Shown: piece after piece, positions 50,434 to 58,073 of the stretch
How the letters are laid out: every line of letters starts with the position of its first letter
Position numbering within the stretch: the stretch's first letter is position 1
Source: Desulforamulus hydrothermalis Lam5 = DSM 18033
Lineage (GTDB): Bacteria > Bacillota > Desulfotomaculia > Desulfotomaculales > Desulfotomaculaceae
Assembly (NCBI RefSeq): GCF_000315365.1
Contig: NZ_CAOS01000011.1
Location: 124,266 to 188,265 of the forward strand
Reading direction: 5' to 3'
DNA length: 64,000 nucleotides
The notes under the pieces: model-generated
What the model was told of the DNA's origin: nothing
What the model saw: only the letters and a program-made list of their open reading frames with translations
Database searches by the model: none
Position numbers and translations under genes: made by a program

Positions 50434-51384
50434 TTGAGAAAATATGGTTTGTTTGTGCCGGTGCTGATTTTGCTTCTGGCAACTGTTTGGCTGTCCTGGG
50501 GCTGCCAGCCCGCCAAGAAACCTGAAGGCGACAGGAAATATAAATCAGAGCCCACCATTAGCCTGTATGACAACCAGACGGGCCAGAAAAAACAAATTAA
50601 ATTGGAGGAATATGTTGCCGGTGTGGTGGCGGCAGAAATGGAGCCCAGCTGGCCGGTTAACGCCCTGGCAGCCCAGGCCATTTTAGCCCGTACCTTTACC
50701 ATGGAGAACATGGCCACCGGCCGGGTGAAAAAACTGCACGGGACAGATGTTTCCACCAGCGTCGAAGAATCCCAGGCTTACGACCCTTCGCGCATTACCG
50801 AACGGGTTCGGCAGGCGGTACAAAAAACCAGAGGGGAAGTTATCACTTACCAAGGCAAGTACATTAAAGCCTGGTTTTCCGCCAGCAACGGAGGCAAAAC
50901 CGCCGGTGCCGCCGAAGGACTGGCCTATTATAAGACTCCTACACCATATATTAAAGCCAATCTGGACGATCCGGATTCCCTGCAAAACACTTTGCCTGAA
51001 ATACAGCGCTGGACTGCCACTATCCCGGGTGATCAAGTACGGCAGGCGGTTAAAAGCATAGCCGGGCAAGACCCGGGCCCTCTGACCTCGGCGGCCATTG
51101 CCCAGCGGGGCCCTTCCGGACGCACAGTAAAATTGAAAATAAATAATACCACCGTAGGTGGGCCTGCTTTCCGCCTGGCAGCGGGGAGCACAGAAATTCG
51201 TTCCATGTTTTTAACAGAAGTGGCGGTACAGGGAGGCAACCTGATTCTCGCCGGTAAAGGTTACGGTCACGGTGTAGGCATGTCTCAGTGGGGTGCTAAG
51301 AACAAAGCTGAAAAAGGAGTTTCACCGGAAGATATTATAAGATTTTACTTTCAAGATATAGAAATTGAAAAACTATATCCATAG
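50434..51384 (+). CDS. SpoIID/LytB-domain lipoprotein-like protein
   Basis: A 316-residue exported protein with a lipobox-like end of the signal (LLLATVWLSWGC) and the SpoIID/LytB domain: IKLEEYVAGVVAAEMEPSWPVNALAAQAILARTFTMENM, WFSASNGGKTAGAAEG and the C-terminal GKGYGHGVGMSQWGAKN. SpoIID is a peptidoglycan lytic transglycosylase in engulfment. This gene is not the canonical spoIID and may be a paralogue for spore or vegetative wall. TTG start at 50434 after a CGGGGGG run. Clostridial relatives often keep it between yabO and yabP. Confidence 0.88.
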   Translation: MRKYGLFVPVLILLLATVWLSWGCQPAKKPEGDRKYKSEPTISLYDNQTGQKKQIKLEEYVAGVVAAEMEPSWPVNALAAQAILARTFTMENMATGRVKKLHGTDVSTSVEESQAYDPSRITERVRQAVQKTRGEVITYQGKYIKAWFSASNGGKTAGAAEGLAYYKTPTPYIKANLDDPDSLQNTLPEIQRWTATIPGDQVRQAVKSIAGQDPGPLTSAAIAQRGPSGRTVKLKINNTTVGGPAFRLAAGSTEIRSMFLTEVAVQGGNLILAGKGYGHGVGMSQWGAKNKAEKGVSPEDIIRFYFQDIEIEKLYP

Positions 51385-51405
51385 GAACGGTTGTATAGAT
51401 TCACA

Positions 51406-51432
51406 GGGGGCAAAAGCCGGGCTTTTGCCCCC
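51406..51432 (+). terminator. Hairpin after the SpoIID-like gene
   Basis: GGGGGCAAAAGC (51406-51417) and GCTTTTGCCCCC (51421-51432), no T-run. A second stem, GCCGGCCAAC...GTTGGCCGGC, follows at 51452-51491. Both may stabilise the mRNA end. Confidence 0.55.
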
Positions 51433-51546
51433 TTGGCTGTACTGCCGTGCAGGGCCGGCCAACCAGGCATATCCCGGTGTTGGCCGGCATATATTTTACC
51501 GTAGAATTTTACTGTAATCGTAGTCCGCTGGGAACGGAGGGGTACT

Positions 51547-51831
51547 GTGGAAGAATACGGCAAGCATGTTTTAAGCATTGAAGGACGCAAAATATTAAAA
51601 TTGGAAGGCGTCCAACATGTGGGCAGTTTTGACGAACATGAGATTACTTTAGATACCAATATGGGTTTTTTGCAGTTAAAGGGAGAAGGTATGCATATTA
51701 CTCATCTGAATCTGGATCAAGGCAGCCTGGTGGTGGAAGGCTTTATTCACGGTTTAGAGTATCTGGAAGGTCGTACGGCCAAGGGCAGCAAAGCCAGGAG
51801 CAAAGGGTTTATTCACCGGTTGCTTAAATAG
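51547..51831 (+). CDS. yabP: Sporulation protein YabP
   Basis: A 94-residue protein, GTG start after GGAACGGAGGGG. EEYGKHVLSIEGRKILKLEGVQHVGSFDEHEITLDTNMGFLQLKGEGMHITHLNLDQGSLVVEGFI is the YabP family. It is required for sporulation in B. subtilis, and is sigma-E controlled there. It lies next to yabQ as always. Confidence 0.95.
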   Translation: MEEYGKHVLSIEGRKILKLEGVQHVGSFDEHEITLDTNMGFLQLKGEGMHITHLNLDQGSLVVEGFIHGLEYLEGRTAKGSKARSKGFIHRLLK

Positions 51832-51871
51832 TTAGGGTGAATAGCATTCTTATTCAAAAGGCGGTGCAGCA

Positions 51872-52432
51872 ATGGTTCCCTTAATGGAGCAATTTTATTA
51901 TTTTGCATTAACCATTGCAATTGGGATGGTGGCAGGCTTTTGTTACGACCTTTACAGGGTAACCAGGGGGACTTTAAAGCTGCGTAGGTTTGGTACGGCT
52001 TTGGGGGACCTGCTTTTTTGGCTTGTGCTGACAGGCGTGGTTTTTGTGCTGCTGCTGCTGGGCAACTGGGGCGAGGTTCGCTTGTATGTATTGTTAGGCC
52101 TGGCTCTGGGTGCATCTGTTTATTTAAACTTATTCAGTCGTCGGACAGTTTCCGTTATCCGGTGGACTTTCAGGCAGATACTGCAAATTTGGCATGGCCT
52201 TATAAAGGGTTTTTGCTTTGTCCGGCGGCTGCTGTGCCTGCCCTTCAGGGGAATTTATTTGCTGATTGCCGTACCTCTCGGGTTGGCTGCGGGGTTAACA
52301 GGAAAAACAATACAGAAAAGCGGCCAAATACTTAACAAGTTATTGGGAGTGCCGTACAGACATTTTAAAAACGCCTGCCAAAGGCGGCTTTCTGCCATAT
52401 TTACAATTTTTGAGTATAAAGACCCGGAATAA
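51872..52432 (+). CDS. yabQ: Spore cortex protein YabQ
   Basis: A 186-residue membrane protein with an N-terminal pair of helices (QFYYFALTIAIGMVAGFCYDLYRVTRG, GDLLFWLVLTGVVFVLLLLGNWGEVRLYVLLGLALGASVYLN) and a basic tail with another hydrophobic segment. YabQ localises in the mother-cell membrane around the forespore and is needed for cortex synthesis. ATG is 40 bases after yabP. Confidence 0.95.
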   Translation: MVPLMEQFYYFALTIAIGMVAGFCYDLYRVTRGTLKLRRFGTALGDLLFWLVLTGVVFVLLLLGNWGEVRLYVLLGLALGASVYLNLFSRRTVSVIRWTFRQILQIWHGLIKGFCFVRRLLCLPFRGIYLLIAVPLGLAAGLTGKTIQKSGQILNKLLGVPYRHFKNACQRRLSAIFTIFEYKDPE

Positions 52433-52440
52433 CAAAGGGA

Positions 52441-52747
52441 GCAGGACAAATGTCCTGCCAGGCTGTAGAAAAAGGTTGTAAAACAAAGGGAGGTGGTTTT
52501 ATGATCCCCTGTCGGCGACTTGTCGAAGCACCGGAAACAGCACTTGATGAGCGAAAGGAGCCCTTGGGGTGGCGCCCACAGGACGTGGGCGCCAGCCGAA
52601 CCGGGCCAGGATGGCCCGTTTGAGGCGACCCCAAGGGCGACCGGAGCGAATCATAGTGCTGTCGGTGCGTAGACCGGAGCCAAAGGGGATCATAAACCAC
52701 CGATAATGTTTGGCGACACTCTGGCAGGACAAATGTCCTGTTTTCTC
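52441..52747 (-). repeat. Palindromic element copy 7 (full length) between duplicated terminator hairpins
   Basis: The core is 52459-52723 (265 bp), inverted relative to copies 1-3. Identical 17-base hairpins GCAGGAC-AAAT-GTCCTG flank it at 52441-52457 and 52724-52740; the right one has TTTTCTC and is the yabQ terminator. The inner stem is CCCTTGGGGT with ACCCCAAGGG, like copy 1. Confidence 0.92.
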
Positions 52748-52838
52748 ATTTTTTGGGGAAAACTAATTTCCTGTTTTTTGGCCGGGCGGCAGGAAAAAAA
52801 ACCTGCCTGTAGTAATTTTGTACTATAAATGTAATAAA

Positions 52839-52892
52839 TTTGTCCACAACCTGGGTATAAGCCGGGGATAACCTGTGGACAGTTTGTGGATG
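52839..52892 (+). promoter_or_regulatory. Cluster of three DnaA-box-like sites
   Basis: TTGTCCACA (52840-52848), TGTGGACAG (52874-52882) and TGTGGATGG (52885-52893). The first matches TTATCCACA at 8 of 9 positions; the others, on the minus strand, match at 7 of 9. They directly follow an AT-rich stretch (52812-52840). They lie just before the HTH-divIC operon. A role in DnaA-controlled expression is possible. Confidence 0.4.
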
Positions 52893-52911
52893 GGGGACGG
52901 GGGTAGGATAA

Positions 52912-53145
52912 GTGCAGGTGGAAATAAGGGGGGCAGAAAAACTCAGCTTTCGCGAGCGCCAGGTGGTGACCCTGAAGGAAATGGGCTATTCCACCGAAAA
53001 GATTGCCGCCAGGCTAAAGCTGAGTCCCAGTTCCGTAGCTACCTTGTATAACCGAGCCCGGGCCAAAGGATATCAGGTTGTAATAGTGATACCGGGACAA
53101 AACCTGGGTCTGTTTGACCCTGAGGAGGAGGAAACGGTTGAATGA
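52912..53145 (+). CDS. Small helix-turn-helix protein, sigma-70 region 4/LuxR type
   Basis: A 77-residue protein, GTG start. KLSFRERQVVTLKEMGYSTEKIAARLKLSPSSVATLYNRARAKG is a clear HTH of the sigma region 4/LuxR type. The rest is a short acidic tail (LFDPEEEETVE). It overlaps divIC by 4 bases (ATGA), so the two are translated together. Perhaps it controls the division gene or works alone as a small DNA-binding protein. Confidence 0.83.
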   Translation: MQVEIRGAEKLSFRERQVVTLKEMGYSTEKIAARLKLSPSSVATLYNRARAKGYQVVIVIPGQNLGLFDPEEEETVE

Positions 53146-53588
53146 TTTCCACCGGTAAAGGAAAAATAACCGAACTTAAACTGTACCGGGAACAACCGGC
53201 AACAAACGAGCCCATGCGGCGCCGCAGCAAAAGAGGCGGAGCAGCCCTGATGGTTTCGATATTGTTTGTGGCTTATATGATATTTTCCCTGGGCAGCCAG
53301 TTTAAAAAACTGCATGATATGCAAAACAGCATGGAGCTGTTGCAAAACCAAGTACAAGAACTGAAGACCCGGAATGCGGCCCTGCGGGAGGAAATTAAAT
53401 TAATTAAATCAGATTCTTATGTAGAGCAAGTGGCCAGAGAACAGTTGGGGTTGGTGAAGCCGGGGGAAACGCTGGTGGTTCAGGTTCAGTCGCCCCAGCC
53501 AGCCGACGCTAAAACATCCTCCCGGTCAACCGGTGAAAAACAGCAGGGCGAAGGGTTTAACATAAAATACAAGAACATCTATGACTGA
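53142..53588 (+). CDS. divIC: Septum formation initiator DivIC (FtsB-like)
   Basis: A 148-residue bitopic membrane protein: basic cytosolic N-terminus, TM helix (ALMVSILFVAYMIFSLGS, about 35-52), extracellular coiled coil (MQNSMELLQNQVQELKTRNAALREEIKLIKSDSYVEQVAREQLGLVKPGETLVV). DivIC forms the division complex with FtsL and DivIB. Same position as B. subtilis divIC, before yabR. Confidence 0.92.
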   Translation: MISTGKGKITELKLYREQPATNEPMRRRSKRGGAALMVSILFVAYMIFSLGSQFKKLHDMQNSMELLQNQVQELKTRNAALREEIKLIKSDSYVEQVAREQLGLVKPGETLVVQVQSPQPADAKTSSRSTGEKQQGEGFNIKYKNIYD

Positions 53589-53602
53589 TTGAATCATTCG
53601 TA

Positions 53603-53632
53603 TTGACACCTGTTGCGCCGTTGCCATATACT
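53603..53632 (+). promoter_or_regulatory. Sigma-A promoter of the S1-domain gene
   Basis: TTGACA (53603-53608), 18 bases, TATACT (53627-53632). Confidence 0.7.
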
Positions 53633-53681
53633 TTAAGATAAGAATGTTTGGCTTGCCAATTAAGGAGGCACTTGCAAGTAC

Positions 53682-54068
53682 ATGTCGTTGGAACAAGGGA
53701 ATATCGTAGAAGGTGTTGTAACCGGCATTACCAGCTTTGGGGCCTTTGTTGAACTGCCGGGAGGCCGTACCGGGTTGGTGCATATTTCTGAGGTTGCAGA
53801 GGTATATGTAAAGGATATTAATGATTTTCTGAAAGTAAACGATAAGGTTAAAGTCAAGATTATTTCTGTGGACCCCAAAGGAAAGATCGGTTTGTCTCTT
53901 AAGCAAGCCAATCCTTCAACCAACAACCGGGCACCGCGTAAAGCCAGATTTGAACCGTCCTTTGAAGACAAGCTGGCTAAGTTTATGAAAGAAAGTGACG
54001 AGCGTTTGTCTGATTTGAAAAGGCAAACTGAATCCAAACGGGGTGGCCGTGGCGGTTTCCGCTATTAA
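53682..54068 (+). CDS. yabR: S1 RNA-binding domain protein (YabR-like)
   Basis: A 128-residue protein with a single S1 domain (GNIVEGVVTGITSFGAFVELPGGRTGLVHISEVAEVYVKDINDFLKVNDKVKVKIISVDPKGKIGLSLKQ, residues 5-75) and a basic tail ending RGGRGGFRY. It is like YabR of B. subtilis and clostridial S1 proteins. Probably ribosome or RNA associated. Terminator follows. Confidence 0.93.
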   Translation: MSLEQGNIVEGVVTGITSFGAFVELPGGRTGLVHISEVAEVYVKDINDFLKVNDKVKVKIISVDPKGKIGLSLKQANPSTNNRAPRKARFEPSFEDKLAKFMKESDERLSDLKRQTESKRGGRGGFRY

Positions 54069-54087
54069 ATCTCATCACTGTAATTAT

Positions 54088-54118
54088 AAGCATTCTCGCT
54101 CAGGGGAATGCTTATTTG
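54088..54118 (+). terminator. Terminator of yabR
   Basis: TAAGCATTC and GAATGCTTA around a loop TCGCTCAGGG, then TTTGTATTT. Confidence 0.85.
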
Positions 54119-54148
54119 TATTTATAGACAAAAGTTGGGGGGAAATTT

Positions 54149-55051
54149 ATGCTTGTAGCCAGCATTGATATCGGTACTAATTCAACCAGGTTTTTACTGG
54201 CCAGGGTCAGCGACCAACAGGTAGATCATGTAAAAAGCGGCTTGCTTACCACCCGCCTGGGACAGGGGATCAACCGGGGCCGCCTGCTGCCGGAGGCGAT
54301 GGAACGAACGGTGGCAGCCATCCAGGAGTTTCTTAAAGAATTGGCACCTTATCAACCCGGCGGCATTATTGCTGCCGCCACCAGTGCTGTCAGGGATGCC
54401 GCCAACCGGGAGGAATTTATTCATCTGGTGCGACAAACAACCGGCTTGGAAGTGGTTGTTCTAAGCGGTGAGGAGGAAGCGGCCGCCGCTTACCGGGGGG
54501 TACTGGCCGGCTTGCCGGTGACGGCAGCCAATACCCTGGTGTTGGATGTGGGGGGTGGCAGCACCGAAATAATTTGGCCCGGTCATTCTGCACTGCGGTA
54601 TGCCAGCCTGCCTGTCGGGGCGGTACGCATGACCGAAGGGGGGCACAGCGAAAAACAAATCAAAGAAATAATGCAGCCCGTTCTGACAGAAATTAAAAAC
54701 AGCCAACCGGATGATCCGGTCCTGGTGGCGGTAGGGGGAACGGCCACTACTCTGGCGGCCGTATCACTGCAATTGAAAGACTACCGACCAGAATTGGTGC
54801 ATGGCTGCCGGTTGTCTGCCGCTGAGATTAACCGGCTGTTTTCCCTGCTGGAGACGGCAGGGCCCGCCGGCAGGCTGAAAATGATTGGTTTGCAGCCGGA
54901 ACGGGCCGACATTATTCTGGCAGGTGTCACCATTATCAAAATTGTCCTGGATACCCTGGCACTGCCTGGTTTAACCGTATCCGAAAGTGATATACTGTAC
55001 GGTTTGGCCTGGGAATTAGGGCAACAGTTGTCGAAACAAAAACTGGAATAA
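54149..55051 (+). CDS. ppx: Exopolyphosphatase/pppGpp phosphohydrolase (Ppx/GppA family)
   Basis: A 300-residue ASKHA-fold phosphatase with ASIDIGTNSTRFLLARV, AAATSAVRDAANREEFI, VLSGEEEAAAAYRGV and VLDVGGGSTEII and a second GGTATTLAAVSL motif. It hydrolyses polyphosphate or pppGpp. The short form lacks the C-terminal HD domain. ATG after GGGGGG. Confidence 0.93.
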   Translation: MLVASIDIGTNSTRFLLARVSDQQVDHVKSGLLTTRLGQGINRGRLLPEAMERTVAAIQEFLKELAPYQPGGIIAAATSAVRDAANREEFIHLVRQTTGLEVVVLSGEEEAAAAYRGVLAGLPVTAANTLVLDVGGGSTEIIWPGHSALRYASLPVGAVRMTEGGHSEKQIKEIMQPVLTEIKNSQPDDPVLVAVGGTATTLAAVSLQLKDYRPELVHGCRLSAAEINRLFSLLETAGPAGRLKMIGLQPERADIILAGVTIIKIVLDTLALPGLTVSESDILYGLAWELGQQLSKQKLE

Positions 55052-55094
55052 CCTACCAATAATGACAGATATTTTCCAATCCTTATACTATAAT
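55029..55094 (+). promoter_or_regulatory. Possible Spo0A-controlled promoter of spoIIE
   Basis: TGTCGAA (55029-55035), the core of the 0A box, overlaps the end of ppx. TATAAT (55089-55094) is a good -10, with no clear -35 at 17 bases. B. subtilis spoIIE is likewise transcribed by sigma-A with Spo0A-P. Confidence 0.4.
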
Positions 55095-55128
55095 GAGGCT
55101 AAAGCGACAAAGTAAGGGGTTGGAATGA

Positions 55129-57594
55129 TTGTTTGAACGCACGGACGTCTATACATATCAACGGGCGAAACAGGGATGGCAGGCCGGTAAGGAGCCGTAC
55201 GCCCGTCAAACTGCGCCGAGGCATACCGGTAGGGCCGGCCGGGCGGCTTTAGCCTGGCTGGGACGAGCGCTGGCCCGCGAGCAGCTGCTGCTTTGTTTGG
55301 CGGGATTTTTTCTGGGGCGGGTGGTGCTGCTGGGTGAGTTAAGCCCCTGCGGTATTAGTTTTCTGTGTGCCGTTACCTGGACCTGGGGAGCCATGCTGTT
55401 GCCGCTGCTGTCGGTGCTGCTTGGTTTATTAACGGTTGCCGGCGGGGCCGCTTTGTGGAGTACCGGTACTGCTGTATCGGTGGCATTTTTCATCCTGCTG
55501 TCAATACAAAGCCGTATCCGAAGACCGTGGCTGGCGGTGCCGGGTTTGGCGGCAGTTACTTTACTGACGGTAAAAAGCATTTTTATCTGTGTTCAGGGCC
55601 CGGCGCTGTACCCTTATATCACAGCCGGCTTGGAAGCAGTGATGGCCGGCGTATTAACGTTTTTATATTTGCAAGGGCTGGCGCCTTTTATGCGAGGCGG
55701 TTTTACCAGAACCCTGAGCGGGGAAACCCTTTTTTGCCTTTTGGTTCTGCTGGCGGGCATTATTGCCGGTACCGGCGGGCTGGCCTATGCAACCGTGAGT
55801 TTGCGGGGCGTGTTGAGCCGCTTTGTTATTTTGCTGGCTGCTTGCAGCGGCGGTGCGGGGGTGGGGGCGGCCGCCGGGGCGCTGACCGGGGTTATCCCCG
55901 GCCTGGCCTTTGCGGTGGCGCCGCTGATAGTGGGTGCTTACTCTTTTGCCGGCACGCTGGCGGGTGCCGTGCGGGGTTTTGGCAAGCCGGCAGTGGCCGG
56001 CGGATTTTTGCTGGGGAATATCCTGCTGACCATTTATGCAGCTGAGTACAGTGACTTAAAGAGTATACTGGCAGAAACAGCCGTGGCTACTTTGCTGTTT
56101 TTGTTGTTTCCTGCTGCCTGGCAGGCAAAATTGCAGGAATACTTGCCCGGGTTTAAGAAAGAGGCGGCGGCACCCCGGCCGGTACAGGGCAACCGGCTGA
56201 GGGAGCTGACAGTGGAACGCATCCGCAGTTGGGCTTCCGTATTTAATGAGTTAGCCAGGAGTTTTGCCCAGGTTTCCAGTACCGTACAGCAGAGCCAGGA
56301 GGATCACGGTTTGCAACAACTGTTTGGGGAGCTGAGCAAAAAAGTTTGTGATGGATGCGCCCTTTACCGCACATGCTGGGAGAGAGATCTTTATCGTACC
56401 TGCCAGAACATGCTGGACATGCTGTCGGTTGTAGAACTGCAGGGTAAAATTACCATTGACGACTTGTCCGATGACCTGAAAAAAAGGTGTGCCCGGCTGA
56501 AAGAAATGTCCATAACCCTTACTTGCCTGTACGACACCTATAAAGTAAACAATTATTGGCACCGGCGACTGTTGGAAAGCAGGGAATTAGTTTCAGAACA
56601 ATTAAAAGGGATTGCGCAAATTATGGAAAACATGTCCGGGGAATTGGAGTTTGATGCGGAGTTGAACGGGGAAATTGACGAAGCCCTGCGCAGCCGCTTT
56701 CATAAACTGGGCATACCGGTGGAAGATGTGTATACACTGCATAAAGAGGACGGCTTGATGGAGGTGGGCGTGGTAAAACAAGCTTGCCATGGTGAAATGG
56801 CATGCCGTTTTACGGTTGCCCCGGTGGTGTCAAAGGTGGTAGGCAGAAACTTTAATGTAGCCAGCACCAACTGCCAATTAAAGGAAGGGGAGGATAAATG
56901 CAGCTTTAAGCTATATCCCGCCCTGAAGTATATTTTGTCGGTCGGTGTGGCCAAAGTGGCTAAAGACGGCCAGGCTGTGTGCGGCGACAGTCATGCCGTC
57001 TTGCAACTGAAGGAGGGACGAATGGCCCTGTTGCTATCGGACGGGATGGGAACAGGCGTTAAGGCAGCCAAAGAAAGCGGTACCATTATTTCTTTGTTGG
57101 AGCATTTGTTGGAATCGGGTTTTGGCCAGGACCTGGCTGTTAAAACCGTCAACTCCATTATGATGCTGCGCTCGGCGGAAGAAACCTTTTCTACGGTTGA
57201 CCTGACGGTGGTGGATCTGTATACCGGACATGCTTCTTTCCTTAAAATTGGTGCAGTACCCAGTTATATTTTACGGGGACGCCGGGTAACCGTTGTCAAA
57301 GCCAATTCACTGCCGGTGGGCGTTGTAGAGAATTTGCAGTTTGCAGCCATTAACCGGACGCTGGCTGCAGGGGATCTGCTGGTGATGGTCAGTGACGGTG
57401 TGTTGGATGCTTACCGGGGCAGTGATGCGGATCAAGACCGGTGGATGAGCGGGATAGTGCAGGGGCTTGGCCAGGTTGGGGCACAAGAAGCTGCCGAGAG
57501 GATTTTGCAGGCAGCCTGCAGTGCTGCCGGGGGCGGCATACCGGACGACATGGCAGTTATCACCGCCCGCCTACAAGAGGGGGATAATTTTTAG
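55129..57594 (+). CDS. spoIIE: Stage II sporulation serine phosphatase SpoIIE
   Basis: An 821-residue phosphatase that dephosphorylates SpoIIAA and activates sigma-F in the forespore; it also acts at the polar septum. The N-terminal 320 residues hold many hydrophobic segments (about ten helices). The central region mediates FtsZ binding. The C-terminal PP2C domain (about 590-820) has LLLSDGMGTGVKA near 630, MVSDGVLDAYRG and PDDMAVI metal-ligand motifs. The start is TTG after AAGGGG. Length matches B. subtilis (827). Confidence 0.97.
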   Translation: MFERTDVYTYQRAKQGWQAGKEPYARQTAPRHTGRAGRAALAWLGRALAREQLLLCLAGFFLGRVVLLGELSPCGISFLCAVTWTWGAMLLPLLSVLLGLLTVAGGAALWSTGTAVSVAFFILLSIQSRIRRPWLAVPGLAAVTLLTVKSIFICVQGPALYPYITAGLEAVMAGVLTFLYLQGLAPFMRGGFTRTLSGETLFCLLVLLAGIIAGTGGLAYATVSLRGVLSRFVILLAACSGGAGVGAAAGALTGVIPGLAFAVAPLIVGAYSFAGTLAGAVRGFGKPAVAGGFLLGNILLTIYAAEYSDLKSILAETAVATLLFLLFPAAWQAKLQEYLPGFKKEAAAPRPVQGNRLRELTVERIRSWASVFNELARSFAQVSSTVQQSQEDHGLQQLFGELSKKVCDGCALYRTCWERDLYRTCQNMLDMLSVVELQGKITIDDLSDDLKKRCARLKEMSITLTCLYDTYKVNNYWHRRLLESRELVSEQLKGIAQIMENMSGELEFDAELNGEIDEALRSRFHKLGIPVEDVYTLHKEDGLMEVGVVKQACHGEMACRFTVAPVVSKVVGRNFNVASTNCQLKEGEDKCSFKLYPALKYILSVGVAKVAKDGQAVCGDSHAVLQLKEGRMALLLSDGMGTGVKAAKESGTIISLLEHLLESGFGQDLAVKTVNSIMMLRSAEETFSTVDLTVVDLYTGHASFLKIGAVPSYILRGRRVTVVKANSLPVGVVENLQFAAINRTLAAGDLLVMVSDGVLDAYRGSDADQDRWMSGIVQGLGQVGAQEAAERILQAACSAAGGGIPDDMAVITARLQEGDNF

Positions 57595-57634
57595 CCGGCA
57601 TGGCAGAGATAATAAACGAAAATATTGTTGATAC

Positions 57635-57945
57635 CGGGGTGACTTTTAGTCATCCCAGACTGTAGACAAAGGTTGTGAAACAAAGTGAGGTGGTTTTATG
57701 ATCCCCTGCCGGCGACTTGTCGAAGCACCGGTAACAGCACTTGATGAGCGAAAGGAGCCATTGGGGGGGGCGCCCACAGGATGTGGGCGCCAGCCGAACC
57801 GGGCCAGGATGGCCCGTTTGAGGCGACCCCAAGGGCGACCGGAGCGAATCATAGTGCTGTCGGTGCGTAGACCGGAGCCAAAGGGGATCATAAACCACCG
57901 ATAATGTTTGGCGACACTCCGGGGGGTGACTTTCAGTCACCCTTC
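57635..57945 (-). repeat. Palindromic element copy 8 (full length) between duplicated terminator hairpins
   Basis: The core is about 57657-57921, in the orientation of copy 7. The flanking hairpins GGGGTGACT-TTT-AGTCATCCC (57636-57656) and GGGTGACT-TTC-AGTCACCC (57924-57942) are near-identical. The inner stem has CCATTGGGG opposite CCCCAAGGG, so one pair is mismatched (A against G), an intermediate between the two pair types in copies 1/7 and 2/3. Confidence 0.9.
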
Positions 57946-58073
57946 ACAGCTTTGTACCTCCCTTAACCGGACGGTTGCAGACTAAACTTAGCGGCGGTTT
58001 ATGTTGCGGGGAAGGAAATTGTTGCACTGTGTTGAACTTACTAAACATACAGAAATGAGGTAGGAGATCGCCC

